Translations under genes and position numbers: made by a program | The notes under the pieces: generated by a model | The model's input: the letters and a program-made list of their open reading frames with translations, nothing else | The model's database searches: none | What the model was told of the DNA's origin: nothing | From: an uncultured Bacteroidales bacterium | GTDB lineage: Bacteria; Bacteroidota; Bacteroidia; Bacteroidales; F082 | Length of the DNA stretch: 64,000 nucleotides | Direction: 5' to 3' | Assembly (NCBI GenBank): GCA_900318085.1 | Contig: ONJF01000016.1 | Location: forward strand, 32,356-96,355 | Shown here: piece after piece, positions 45,653-54,826 of the stretch | Layout: each line of letters begins with the position of its first letter | How positions within the stretch are numbered: the stretch's first letter is position 1

Positions 45653-48600
45653 ATGAAAAAGTCATTACCCATTGCTATTGCCTTGGTGTTGCTGGCCTTC
45701 TTCGGCAGCACAGCCATGGCACAGACCTTCGATTATCCCGTCAAAGGGAAGCAAGGCTTCAACCTGACGGAGAAGACCCGTGACGGCCTCCACATTACCT
45801 ACAATGTCGGACAAGTCACGCTCAACCAGCTCAACTATCGTGGCGAAGAGATGAGCGAAGTGGCCATCAAAGCCATCGCCATCCCCAACGAAGCCGGCAA
45901 GCCCAACCTGCCCGCCGACAGCCGCATGATGGCCATACCGCAAGGCGCCACCGCCTCATTGCGTGTGGTCAGCGTTGAGAAAGAGACCCTTCACAATGTC
46001 AACATCGCCCCTGCCCTCCGCATCCAATCGGAGAATGAAGAGCCCGACATGAACTATGTGAAGGACATGAGCGTTTACAGCAAAAACGCCTTCTATCCTG
46101 CCGAGCCTTTCGTCATGGGCAACAGCTACATCCGTGGCGTCGAGTCAGTGACAGTGTCCATCACTCCTTTCCAGTACAACCCCGTCACAAAAGACCTGAT
46201 TGTGTACACCAATGTGGAACTCGCCGTTGAGTTTGAAGGCGGCAGCGACCACTTTGGCGAAGACCGTCTGCGTTCGCCTTATTGGGACCCCATTCTCGCT
46301 GCCGAGCTTTTGAACTACGACCAATTGCCCGTCATCGATTATGAGGCCCGTATGCAAAAATGGTTACGCGACGACAAGACCGGTGCCGAATACCTCATCA
46401 TCACGCCCAACAACGACGCTTGGGCAGAATATGCCAACCAACTGAAAGAGTACCGCACCCGTCAAGGCATCCTCACCGAGGTCTACCGCTTGGACGAAAT
46501 GCCTGCCACCACCACCTCCCAAATGAAGGAATGGTTCCACAGTGCCTACAACACTTGGGAGATTGCCCCTGTAGCCATTTGCATGCTTGGCGACCATGGC
46601 AACAACCTAGGTCAATATGTGCCCGCAGAGACAGTACCCCATCCATACGGTAGCTGCATCACCGACAATGGCTATGCTGACGTGGTCGGCAATGACAACC
46701 TCCCTGACATCGTTTTCTCCCGCTTGATTGCCGAGACTCCAGCCCAACTGCCCGTCTTCGTTGGCAAACAAATCGAATACGAATACACCAGTCCCAACAT
46801 GGACCCTGACTTCTACACCCGTCCTATCACCGCATTAGGCTGGCAGACAGAACGTTGGTTCCAAATCTGCTCAGAGGTGTTCGGTGGCTACATGCGCCAA
46901 CACGGCTACAACCCCAATCGAATCAACTGCATTTACAGCGGTACACCTGGCAACCAATGGTCGAGCAACCAAAACACCTCGATGGTAGTCAACTACTTCG
47001 GTCCCAATGGTGTTGGCTACATCCCGCAAACCCCGAGTGAACTCGGTGGCTGGACCGGTGGCACGCCACAACAGGTGGTTGATGCCGTCAACGCTGGCGC
47101 TTTCTGGTTGCAACACCGCGACCATGGCCTGGAAGAAGGTTGGGGTGAGCCCGCAGTGCGCAACAGCCATGTGGCACAGATGAACAACGTGGGCAAGATG
47201 CCTTTCGTCATGTCCATCAACTGCCTTACAGGTAAATTCAACTATGGCTCCGAATGCTTCTGCGAAGCCTGGATGCGCCGCACCTACAACGGCGAGAACG
47301 CCGGTGCCGTGGGTGTGCTCTGCCCCACCGAGACCTCTTACTCCTTCGTCAACGACGCCTTCGTTTGGGGTGTGTACGACCTCTTCGACGGCGACTTTAT
47401 GCCCGACTACGGTCCGTATGCCGAAAACACCGGCAACTGGATGCCCGCTTTTGGTAACGTTGCCGGTAAATATTTCCTTGCCCAAAGCTCCTGGCCTTAC
47501 AACACCGAAGACAAGGACATCACCTACACCATGTTCACTGCCCACTGCGACGCCTTCCTGCGCATTTACACGCAAGTGCCCCAAATCATGGATGTGACAC
47601 ACCCCGAGGTGGTCATTGCCGGTTTGGGTGAGATCAACATCACCGCTCCCGAAGGCTGCATGATCAGCTTGGTGAAAGAAGACGATGTTGAGGGTTGGGA
47701 GATCCTCGCTGTAGCCACAGCCACAGGTGATCCTCAAACCATTGAATTCGAGCCTCAAGTGCCCCCGACCGAGATCAACCTCATCATCACTGGACAAAAC
47801 TATCTGCGTTATGAGGCCGTCATTGGGGTCATCCCCGCCGACGGTCCTTACATCGTTTTCGACAGCAAGGTCATCAACGACCAAAACGGCAACAACCAAC
47901 TCGATTTCGGTGAAGCCATCAGCTTGGATGTCGCCTTAAGGAATGTAGGTAGTGACCCGATGAACGCCTTTGAGGCCGTGCTGGAAACCGAGTCGGAATA
48001 CATCACCATCACCAACGGCACTGCCCAATATGACGCCATGGCACCCAATGCCACACAAAACCTTGAGGACGCATTCTCGTTCACTGTGGCCGACAATGTG
48101 CCCGACAACACCAGCAACAGATTCACCATCACGGTGACCAATGGTGACGACGTCTATGTCAGCAACCTGGCCATAAAAGCCTATGCTCCTATCTTCAAGT
48201 TAGGCAATCTCCAGATTACTGAAATAGAGGGCAACGGCAACGGGCGTTTGGATGCCGGCGAGACCGCTCAACTCACATTCCCCATCGAGAACAAAGGCCA
48301 TGCCGATGCTGCCTCGACTACAGCCACCATGCAGATTCTTTCGCCTTACATCACGGTGACTGAAAACACGCTCAACTTTGAGAGCGTCACTGCCGGCGAG
48401 ACCCTCAATGCCGTTTACGACATCACCATCAGTGAGGAAACACCAGTAGGCTACTCCTGCCCGCTTGTGGTCAATGTCGTTTCGGGGCAATACTCCGACC
48501 AAAATGATTACGCCGTTAAGGTCGGCCTCATCGTAGAGGACTTCGAAACTGGTGAACTCGGCGAAGGCTGGACCAACGACGGCTCTCATCCATGGCGCTT

Positions 48601-50515
48601 GGTCAACGAAGAGCCCTATGAAGGCCAGTTCTGCCTGCGCTCGGGCGCTATCGGCAGCAACAGTACCACCACCCTCATCTTAAGCCATGAGGCTGGCGCT
48701 AACGATACCATCTCATTCTATTACAAGGTGTCATCGGAAAACGGCTACGACAAGCTCCACTTCTACATCGACAACCAAGAGAAAAATGATTGGTCAGGCA
48801 ATGTAGGTTGGACCAAGGCCGCCTATCCCGTCACTGCTGGCCGCCACTCCTACAAGTGGGCCTACTCCAAGGATGGTAGCGTCAGCAATGGCAGCGACTG
48901 CGCTTGGATCGACTATGTCGGTCTTCCTGCTGACCGCGTCATGGCGGGCACTGCAGGCAACGACGTGACCGTATGCGAAGGCAACGATGCCCAAATCGTG
49001 GGTTACGCCATCAATTACGACAACCTGCAATGGGCCACTTTGGGTGACGGCACCTTCGATGATGCCACCATCCCGATGCCCATCTACACCCCTGGACCTC
49101 AAGACATTGAAAACAGACAGGTCACGCTGACCCTCACTATCAATGGTGGTGGTGAGATCCTCACTGATGAGATGGCGGTGTTTATCGTTGAGAATGTGGT
49201 GATCATGCCTGCCCTTGTCGGCGAAACCCATTGCGCCATTGACGAGCCTCAACCCATTGCTGTTGAAATCACGGGCGACTATGTCTCGTTCCAATGGCTG
49301 ACCGACGGCGACGGCACTTTTGAAGATGCCTCGGCACTGGAAACCACTTATACGCCTGGCCTCAATGACATCAACAACGGCGTCAACCTGACTGCCTTTG
49401 CTGTTTCGGCTGGCTGCGGTTCCGTCACCTACGACTATCCTTTCGAAATGAACCCGATGCCTGAAATGACATTGGAAGCAGAGGCCATCCAAGTGTGCGA
49501 AGGCGAGAATGCCATCATGAGCTTCACGCTTGGCGGCTACACGCCCAATGGCGTTCCCACAGCACCCGATTTCACAGTCTTCATCAACGAGGAGCGTTAC
49601 GAACTCGCTCAAGACGCCACTACAATTGATTTAGGCATTCTGCCCGTGGGCGAAACCACCTTCAGCATCATGAGCATAGTCAACCGTCCAGGATGTAATG
49701 TCAATTTTGACGAAGGCGACTTCACCTTCACCGTTACCGTGAATACTGCTCCTACCATGGCCATCGGCGACGTGCCCGCTAGCATCTGCGAAGGCGAGAG
49801 CGTGAACATTGACTTCAACTTCACCGGCGTGGCTCCCTTCACTGTGGAAGCCACTGGCATGGACGGCTTCACCGCTGAAAGCGACAACTACACTTTGAGT
49901 CTCACACCTGCCAACAGCATCAACGCCACCCTCACCAAAGTGACCGATGCCAACGGCTGCGAGACCACGCTTGAACAAGCCATCAATGTGACCGTGAATC
50001 CTTATGCAGCCCAACCTGAAATCAGCGGCGATGCCGAATTGGATGTGCGCCTCACGCCCACCACAACCTACACCGTCAGCAATGATGTGGAGGTCGGCTT
50101 CAGCATCGAGCCTGAAGAAGCCGGCACGCTGGTGCCTGCCAACGATGGCAAATCGGTGGTGGTGACTTGGAGCGAGACCTACAAGGGTAATGCCGTGCTG
50201 ACCGCCACTCCTGTTTCGGAATGCAACAATGGCGAGGGCACACTGAACATCCTTGTTAAGAACTCCACCGATGTGAACGAGTTTGGCGTAAAGGCCAGCC
50301 TCTACCCCAACCCGACCAACGGCAATGTCACCATCGAGGCTGAAGGCATGCAACGCCTCACCGTGGTCAACGAACTCGGTCAGGTGGTCTACGATGCCGA
50401 GGCAAGCAACGACACCGAGACGCTTGACATGAGCCAATTCGGTGCAGGTGTCTACATGATCCGCATCTACACGGCAAACGGCATGGGCATCAAGCGCGTG
50501 AGCGTGATCAGATGA
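45653..50515 (+). CDS. Gingipain-like C25 cysteine peptidase with long adhesin tail and T9SS sorting domain
   Basis: 1620 aa; signal peptide 1-24 (ending AMAQ). The propeptide-like region contains FQYNPVTKDLIVYTNVELAV. The C25 domain has HRDHG with H491 and NCLTG with C524, again 33 residues apart. After about 690 come CARDB-like domains (DQNGNNQLDFGEAISLDV; NGNGRLDAGETAQLTF), a cleaved-adhesin-like jelly roll (KVSSENGYDKLHFYID), two GDGTFDDA/YTPG modules, and further Ig-like domains with single cysteines. The sorting domain starts at LYPNPTNGNVTIEAEGM. It closely resembles the paralogue at 29088 but lacks the GCDS repeats. No promoter was clear in front of it. Confidence 0.88.
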   Translation: MKKSLPIAIALVLLAFFGSTAMAQTFDYPVKGKQGFNLTEKTRDGLHITYNVGQVTLNQLNYRGEEMSEVAIKAIAIPNEAGKPNLPADSRMMAIPQGATASLRVVSVEKETLHNVNIAPALRIQSENEEPDMNYVKDMSVYSKNAFYPAEPFVMGNSYIRGVESVTVSITPFQYNPVTKDLIVYTNVELAVEFEGGSDHFGEDRLRSPYWDPILAAELLNYDQLPVIDYEARMQKWLRDDKTGAEYLIITPNNDAWAEYANQLKEYRTRQGILTEVYRLDEMPATTTSQMKEWFHSAYNTWEIAPVAICMLGDHGNNLGQYVPAETVPHPYGSCITDNGYADVVGNDNLPDIVFSRLIAETPAQLPVFVGKQIEYEYTSPNMDPDFYTRPITALGWQTERWFQICSEVFGGYMRQHGYNPNRINCIYSGTPGNQWSSNQNTSMVVNYFGPNGVGYIPQTPSELGGWTGGTPQQVVDAVNAGAFWLQHRDHGLEEGWGEPAVRNSHVAQMNNVGKMPFVMSINCLTGKFNYGSECFCEAWMRRTYNGENAGAVGVLCPTETSYSFVNDAFVWGVYDLFDGDFMPDYGPYAENTGNWMPAFGNVAGKYFLAQSSWPYNTEDKDITYTMFTAHCDAFLRIYTQVPQIMDVTHPEVVIAGLGEINITAPEGCMISLVKEDDVEGWEILAVATATGDPQTIEFEPQVPPTEINLIITGQNYLRYEAVIGVIPADGPYIVFDSKVINDQNGNNQLDFGEAISLDVALRNVGSDPMNAFEAVLETESEYITITNGTAQYDAMAPNATQNLEDAFSFTVADNVPDNTSNRFTITVTNGDDVYVSNLAIKAYAPIFKLGNLQITEIEGNGNGRLDAGETAQLTFPIENKGHADAASTTATMQILSPYITVTENTLNFESVTAGETLNAVYDITISEETPVGYSCPLVVNVVSGQYSDQNDYAVKVGLIVEDFETGELGEGWTNDGSHPWRLVNEEPYEGQFCLRSGAIGSNSTTTLILSHEAGANDTISFYYKVSSENGYDKLHFYIDNQEKNDWSGNVGWTKAAYPVTAGRHSYKWAYSKDGSVSNGSDCAWIDYVGLPADRVMAGTAGNDVTVCEGNDAQIVGYAINYDNLQWATLGDGTFDDATIPMPIYTPGPQDIENRQVTLTLTINGGGEILTDEMAVFIVENVVIMPALVGETHCAIDEPQPIAVEITGDYVSFQWLTDGDGTFEDASALETTYTPGLNDINNGVNLTAFAVSAGCGSVTYDYPFEMNPMPEMTLEAEAIQVCEGENAIMSFTLGGYTPNGVPTAPDFTVFINEERYELAQDATTIDLGILPVGETTFSIMSIVNRPGCNVNFDEGDFTFTVTVNTAPTMAIGDVPASICEGESVNIDFNFTGVAPFTVEATGMDGFTAESDNYTLSLTPANSINATLTKVTDANGCETTLEQAINVTVNPYAAQPEISGDAELDVRLTPTTTYTVSNDVEVGFSIEPEEAGTLVPANDGKSVVVTWSETYKGNAVLTATPVSECNNGEGTLNILVKNSTDVNEFGVKASLYPNPTNGNVTIEAEGMQRLTVVNELGQVVYDAEASNDTETLDMSQFGAGVYMIRIYTANGMGIKRVSVIR

Positions 50516-50520
50516 TTTAA

Positions 50521-50561
50521 CATGAATTGCCATGAATTATTCACGAATTATTCATGAATTC
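50521..50561. repeat. AT-rich short repeats (GAATTATTCA)
   Basis: GAATTATTCA occurs directly repeated at 50534-50543 and 50545-50554, with overlapping CATGAATT palindromic units on both sides. It lies just after the stop of the C25 peptidase gene and before a terminator-like hairpin. It appears to be a low-complexity intergenic repeat. Confidence 0.6.
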
Positions 50562-50612
50562 AATTTTTGAAAATTTGTGTTCAATTCCTGATAATTAGTG
50601 TTATCAACCAGA

Positions 50613-50641
50613 AAACGGCTGGCCCTCTGGGTCAGCCGTTT
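50613..50641. terminator. Terminator-like hairpin between convergent genes
   Basis: AAACGGCTGGCCC (50613-50625), loop TCT and GGGTCAGCCGTTT (50629-50641) form a 13-bp stem with one G-T pair, flanked by A residues on the left and T residues on the right. It lies between the C25 peptidase gene (+) and the GIN-domain gene (-), so it may serve both. Confidence 0.65.
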
Positions 50642-50686
50642 CTCATTACAAAGGTATGAAAAAGAGATTTACTTCTATTATATGCT

Positions 50687-51511
50687 TCAACGATCAGGTG
50701 ATTCCAAAGCCTTTACCCTGCCACCCACCTTGTCGCCTTCCACGACAGGGTTGCCATAGTAGCCAATGTCGCCTGACCCAAAGATGCCGTAGGTGAGTTT
50801 ACCATTGACTCGCGCTTTGATGTCGCCTGAGCCTGCTATGTTGGCATCAAGGTTCTCAATGTCGCAGGTGAGAACGATGTCGCCCGATCCAGCCACGCCA
50901 GCCTCGGCCTCTCGCACCTGACCACTAACGACTTTCAAGTCGCCTGAACCAGCAACATTGCTGTCCAACTCATCCGCAATCAGTTCATTGCAAACCAAAT
51001 CGCCTGAACCTGCCACATTCAACTCGGTTTTCTGTGCGCTAACGCTTTTGTGGAAAATGATGTCACCCGAACCTGCAAGGTTAACTTCCAACTTCTCACC
51101 CTTCAGCGGACTGAGCGCATTGAAAGTACCGCTTCCAGCAAGGTTAAGATACTCCAAACTCGGTGCCGTCACCTCAATGATGAACTGTGTAGCTTTCAAG
51201 TTGGCGTTTTTGTCTTCCTTTCGTTTACCCATAAGCAACTCATTGTCTTTCACCTTTATATCAAGGTATTCGAAAAGGTTTTCATCCACACTGACAATGC
51301 AAGAGTAATTATCTGCTTTGGTAAAGTTTACAGTAGCCGACAACGAAGTCGAGATTCCTTTGAAATCAGTCATATCGTAGTTGCGAGTTACGATGTTGCC
51401 ATTGCCTTTAATAGTTTCTCCGCCCAGCGACTCACCGCTAATGGCTATGGTACACGATTGGACAAGAAAAACGACGATCGAGGCTGCGATAATCAAAAAA
51501 TGTCTTTTCAT
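50687..51511 (-). CDS. Head-GIN-domain lipoprotein (DUF2807)
   Basis: 274 aa. The signal sequence ends in lipobox LVQSC (Cys20), indicating a lipoprotein. The mature protein contains seven spaced copies of an AGSGD-like turn motif (LAGSGTF, LAGSGDI, VAGSGDL, VAGSGDL, VAGSGDI, IAGSGDI, FGSGDI), the hallmark of the right-handed beta-helix of the DUF2807/GIN family. These proteins are called putative adhesins from structure, but no activity is established. It follows the small membrane protein gene by 67 nt and may be the last gene of the GntR/ABC operon, though a repeat element intervenes upstream of that small gene. Confidence 0.86.
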   Translation of the reverse strand: MKRHFLIIAASIVVFLVQSCTIAISGESLGGETIKGNGNIVTRNYDMTDFKGISTSLSATVNFTKADNYSCIVSVDENLFEYLDIKVKDNELLMGKRKEDKNANLKATQFIIEVTAPSLEYLNLAGSGTFNALSPLKGEKLEVNLAGSGDIIFHKSVSAQKTELNVAGSGDLVCNELIADELDSNVAGSGDLKVVSGQVREAEAGVAGSGDIVLTCDIENLDANIAGSGDIKARVNGKLTYGIFGSGDIGYYGNPVVEGDKVGGRVKALESPDR

Positions 51512-51578
51512 AGTGCTGAAGTTTTAGTTGATTTCCTGTAAGACGGAGTTATGCCCAAAAAGTTACAGTTTGAGTCGT

Positions 51579-51764
51579 TTATTTACTTGCATCCTTTTTC
51601 TTCCTGATAACAAAGCCAATGATGAGGCCAATAATGCATCCTATTCCGGTGCACAAGACACTTATGGCGACATTTTTGCCCAGGGTCAGTGCCACTATGA
51701 TGACCGTTATGGCCACACATACAGCGAGCAGGATAATGTAATGATGTGCTTTTAGTTTCTTCAT
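51579..51764 (-). CDS. Small two-helix membrane protein
   Basis: 61 aa: a short basic start (MKKLKAHHY), two hydrophobic helices (about 10-28 and 32-52) separated by a GKN turn, and a basic C-terminus (IRKKKDASK). There are glycine-rich GxxxG-like patterns in the second helix. I do not recognise a family. The charge pattern suggests both ends in the cytoplasm. It sits between the GntR/ABC operon and the GIN-domain lipoprotein gene on the same strand, and could be a membrane accessory of either. Confidence 0.62.
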   Translation of the reverse strand: MKKLKAHHYIILLAVCVAITVIIVALTLGKNVAISVLCTGIGCIIGLIIGFVIRKKKDASK

Positions 51765-51782
51765 ATCGGTTAATGATTTGGT

Positions 51783-51936
51783 GGGATTCCCGCTGCGCGG
51801 GAATGGAGTTTGTCGAGTTTTTGTTTTGCGGCGGCTTGTGGAGTTAACGGCTTTAAACTACATAGGCCGCCGCTGGAAACAAACACCATATACTCCATTA
51901 ACTCCGTTGAATCTTCGATTTCCCGCAGGGAATCCC
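51783..51936. repeat. Palindromic intergenic element with nested hairpins
   Basis: The outer ends GGGATTCCC (51783-51791) and GGGAATCCC (51928-51936) are perfect inverted copies. Inside are GGAGTTAA/TTAACTCC (51840-51847 and 51898-51905) and GCGGCGGC/GCCGCCGC (51828-51835 and 51866-51873). Local hairpins occur at both ends (ATTCCCGC-TGC-GCGGGAAT and TTCCC-GCA-GGGAA). It fills the gap between the GntR gene stop and the small membrane protein gene. It may be a MITE-like or REP-like element, or transcript structure at an operon junction. Confidence 0.65.
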
Positions 51937-52275
51937 TTAAAACTTAATCTCCTCTATCCCTATGCCCAAAAGTTTCATCTTCTTGATTACCTCGGGCAGT
52001 TCCTTCTCGAGAAACTCCTCGCGCATCTGCTTGAGGACGATGTCCTTGGCCTCTGGTGAGATGAAATAGCCGATGCCTCGTTTGTTGTAGATGATGCCTG
52101 CAGCCGTCATGGTTTCGTAAGAGCGCATGATGGTGTTGGGGTTCACGCCGAGTTGGATGCCGTAGTCGCGCACCGAAAGGATGCGGTCGTCGGCCTTCAG
52201 CTCGCCACGCAGGATCTGCTCATAGAGCTGGGAGCAAATCTGCAAGTATATGGGTTTATGTGTGTTAAATTCCAT
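51937..52275 (-). CDS. GntR family transcriptional regulator (YtrA-like)
   Basis: 112 aa. The N-terminal winged helix (about 1-75) shows the GntR pattern: PIYLQICSQLYEQILRGELK, then ILSVRDYGIQLGVNPNTIMR (recognition helix) and GIIYNKRGIGYFIS (wing). The C-terminal 40 residues form a short amphipathic helix rather than a ligand-binding domain, as in the YtrA subgroup that controls ABC transporter operons. It is the fourth gene of the operon with the two permeases and ATPase (gap 3 nt), so autoregulation of the operon is likely. The effector is unknown. Confidence 0.87.
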   Translation of the reverse strand: MEFNTHKPIYLQICSQLYEQILRGELKADDRILSVRDYGIQLGVNPNTIMRSYETMTAAGIIYNKRGIGYFISPEAKDIVLKQMREEFLEKELPEVIKKMKLLGIGIEEIKF

Positions 52276-52278
52276 GGT

Positions 52279-53127
52279 TTAATATTTTTGGGTTTTAAGT
52301 TTGAAGAAAATGCCAGTATAGAGAGCAATGGTCAAGAGGGCATATAGAATGACACTGGTCAACATCATGCCACTAGTCATCTCGCCAAGCTTGCCAAAGT
52401 CGAAGTTGTCAGGATCGGGGACGAGAAACTCCCTAACATTGGTGGAGAACAACAACAATTGCGAAATCGTCGAAACGACATAGGAGAAGCCCATCATGAT
52501 GGCGAATGTGATACCCGTCTTGTGGTGCTTAAACAACAGATTGCCCATCATAAAGATGCCCATAGTAAACAAAATACCGACGATGTAGTTCCACACCTCG
52601 ACGGAGCCAATCTTATGCATCATATCCAACAAATCCGAGACATCGCCCAATGAAGGATCGGCTGCCAGAGCGCCCATCTCCTCCATGAAATCCATCGTTG
52701 TGCCCATTATTCCCAAACTCTTGATGTAATGCTGAAAGCCACCAACAGGCAGCAAGGTAAGCAAGGAGTCGATGCCATAGGACAGCAACACTATAACGAC
52801 AGGTGTCATGACACCATAGAGCAAATAACTCAAATATTTCTCCAGATTAGAGACGGGGAGCATGGCATAACGCACACCCTCGCGAGGCAGGTTGATGTCG
52901 CCGAAGGCCTTGGCTGGCATGAGTATACAGGCCAAAAACACTGCCAGATAAATAGTCATATAACGGACGAAGGTAGGCATGGGGAAGTTGAATACAGCAG
53001 TCAACAGCCAATTGCCGACATTCAGGCAGCACAAGATGGCTAAAGTGATGCCGAAATTGCGGAGATACTTCTTGCCGTCCATGGCAAGGAGTTTCCCAAA
53101 CCGATTGAAATTGAAGGTATTATTCAT
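52279..53127 (-). CDS. ABC transporter permease-like membrane protein (paralogue 1)
   Basis: 282 aa with about six hydrophobic segments. The N-terminus (MNNTFNFNRFGKLLAMDGKK) is nearly the same as that of the adjacent gene, and both contain a conserved NLPREGVRYAMLPVSNLEKY-type loop, so they are a duplicated pair. They are probably ABC-2-type permeases that work with the ATPase at 53901. The 3-nt spacings from its neighbours show tight co-translation. The substrate is unknown; related YtrA-controlled transporters often respond to cell-wall stress or peptides. Confidence 0.78.
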   Translation of the reverse strand: MNNTFNFNRFGKLLAMDGKKYLRNFGITLAILCCLNVGNWLLTAVFNFPMPTFVRYMTIYLAVFLACILMPAKAFGDINLPREGVRYAMLPVSNLEKYLSYLLYGVMTPVVIVLLSYGIDSLLTLLPVGGFQHYIKSLGIMGTTMDFMEEMGALAADPSLGDVSDLLDMMHKIGSVEVWNYIVGILFTMGIFMMGNLLFKHHKTGITFAIMMGFSYVVSTISQLLLFSTNVREFLVPDPDNFDFGKLGEMTSGMMLTSVILYALLTIALYTGIFFKLKTQKY

Positions 53128-53129
53128 GG

Positions 53130-53885
53130 TTAGTATTTTTGCGTTTTGATCTTACGATAGGTTAGCACATAGAACACGATGGCGATGACCAACTGGAAGG
53201 CACTGTAGATCCAAGGGAGGAAACGATCTTCCATCCGGGCACTGATTTCAGTAACCCACATGCCGAAGTTATCCCATAAATGGAACAGTTGCATCAACAG
53301 GGTAAACGAAAAGACAATCAGCAGGCCCCAAGCAAAGGTCTTGCCTGCCTTGCGGCGCTTGAAGACCATGTTACCGAACATGAAGATGGACGACTCGGCC
53401 CATGCGGCAGTGACCAGCGCGACAGCCAACATCATAAAGTCACCGAAGCTGATATTCCTCAAGAAATCTTCATGCATGGCAAACGCCTTGAAACCGCCGA
53501 AAGGCAAAAGGGTCATGAGGCAGTCCACCAGCCAGCTCCCCACCAGAGTCACAGCGGGGGTGACAAGTGAGCAATAGAGGAACATGCTGAAGAACTTCTC
53601 CAAACTGGTGGCGGGCATCATGGCGAAGCCCACACCTTCACGCGGCAAGTTGACCTTGCCATAGATGCGCGACGGGGCCGACATGACCGTGATGGCGATG
53701 AGGCCGAAGATGATGAACTCGCGTACCTCAACGGGCAATTCAAAGTCGAAGACCAGACTCGTCACCCAAAACATGACGGGCATGCTGATCCACACCAGCA
53801 GCGTGATGCCGAAGTTGCGGAGAAAGCGCTTCCAGTCGTAGGCCAGCACCTTATTGAAACGATTGAAATTGAATGTGTTATTCAT
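53130..53885 (-). CDS. ABC transporter permease-like membrane protein (paralogue 2)
   Basis: 251 aa, about six hydrophobic segments. It starts MNNTFNFNRFNKVLAYDWKR, like its neighbour, and shares the NLPREGVGFAMMPATSLEKF loop, so the two probably form a heteromeric membrane unit of an ABC-2-type transporter. Both end in the same K-I/L-K-T-Q-K-Y sequence, another sign of duplication. It follows the ATPase gene by 15 nt and precedes the second permease by 2 nt. No substrate can be deduced. Confidence 0.78.
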   Translation of the reverse strand: MNNTFNFNRFNKVLAYDWKRFLRNFGITLLVWISMPVMFWVTSLVFDFELPVEVREFIIFGLIAITVMSAPSRIYGKVNLPREGVGFAMMPATSLEKFFSMFLYCSLVTPAVTLVGSWLVDCLMTLLPFGGFKAFAMHEDFLRNISFGDFMMLAVALVTAAWAESSIFMFGNMVFKRRKAGKTFAWGLLIVFSFTLLMQLFHLWDNFGMWVTEISARMEDRFLPWIYSAFQLVIAIVFYVLTYRKIKTQKY

Positions 53886-53900
53886 AATGCAAGCCCTTTC

Positions 53901-54725
53901 TTATCCGAAGATTTGCTTGATGGTTTCCTTGTTCTTCATCACTGTGTTAAACAACACCTCGATGCTAATCTTGCTGTCGTAGTGGTTGGGATTGCGCGTC
54001 ACGCTGACATAGCCACCGGGAATCATCTCGCTGTAGAGTGCCTCGGGAGCCTCATCCATGCCATAGTCGAAATAGAGCTTGTCGGTAATCTCGCGGAACG
54101 AGGCCTTGAGCAACACCTCGTCATGATCAAGGATAATAATGGGGTCGATGAGGTTCTCCACATCCTTCACCTGGTGGGTAGAGATGATGATGGTGCGGTT
54201 TTCAGTGGCGTGTTTGGTGATGACCTGACGGAAGAGGGTCTTCGAAGGAATGTCGAGACCGTTGGTGGGTTCATCGAGGAGCAGATAGTCCGTATTGAGT
54301 GCCAAAGCCGTGGCAATCAAACATTTCTTCTGCTGGCCAAACGACAGTTCGCCATATTTGCGTTTGGGATCCACCTCAAGTTCCTCGCAGAGTTCGAGGA
54401 AAAGTTTCTCGTCGTAGTTGGGATAGAACACGCCCAACTCGCGCACATTATTAATAGGTGTGTTGTCCGGGATGGCGAAATCCTCCGAGATGAAGAAAAT
54501 CTTCTGGAGGGTTTCGGGATAGCGGTTGAAGGGGGCGATACCGTCCACTTCGCAGGTACCTGCTGCAGGCTTCTGCAGACCGCTGATGAGTTTCAGCAGA
54601 GAGGTCTTCCCCACTCCGTTTTCGCCCAGAAGGCCGTAGATGTTGCCTTTCTCAAAGCAAAGGCTGATGTTTTTGAAGACTGGCTGACTCTTGTAGCCGA
54701 AGTCCAAGTTCTTGATTTCAATCAT
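53901..54725 (-). CDS. ABC transporter ATP-binding protein
   Basis: 274 aa. Walker A is GENGVGKT (34-41), followed by a signature of LSFGQQKK type (a variant of LSGGQ), Walker B with DYLLLDEPTNG, and an H-loop Thr-His in IISTHQVKD. The C-terminal 60 residues extend beyond the ATPase core, as in the CcmA/YtrB group of ABC-2 ATPases. It is the first gene of a four-gene operon (ATPase, two permeases, GntR regulator) and is preceded by a promoter box at 54768-54776. Confidence 0.93.
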   Translation of the reverse strand: MIEIKNLDFGYKSQPVFKNISLCFEKGNIYGLLGENGVGKTSLLKLISGLQKPAAGTCEVDGIAPFNRYPETLQKIFFISEDFAIPDNTPINNVRELGVFYPNYDEKLFLELCEELEVDPKRKYGELSFGQQKKCLIATALALNTDYLLLDEPTNGLDIPSKTLFRQVITKHATENRTIIISTHQVKDVENLIDPIIILDHDEVLLKASFREITDKLYFDYGMDEAPEALYSEMIPGGYVSVTRNPNHYDSKISIEVLFNTVMKNKETIKQIFG

Positions 54726-54767
54726 GTTGTAATATTTTGTGTTAGTGTATTAGTCAAATAGAACACT

Positions 54768-54799
54768 GCAAAAGTACAACAATTTTCATTACTGTCAAG
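54768..54799 (-). promoter_or_regulatory. Promoter of the GntR/ABC operon
   Basis: Read on the minus strand, TACTTTTGC lies at 54776-54768 with a TTGA-containing -33 region at 54799-54796 (spacing 19). The ATPase ATG at 54725 is 42 nt further on. The GntR-family repressor of the operon would bind near here; no clear operator palindrome was recognised. Confidence 0.6.
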
Positions 54800-54826
54800 A
54801 AAAAAGTGGATTTTTTTTGATTTTTT

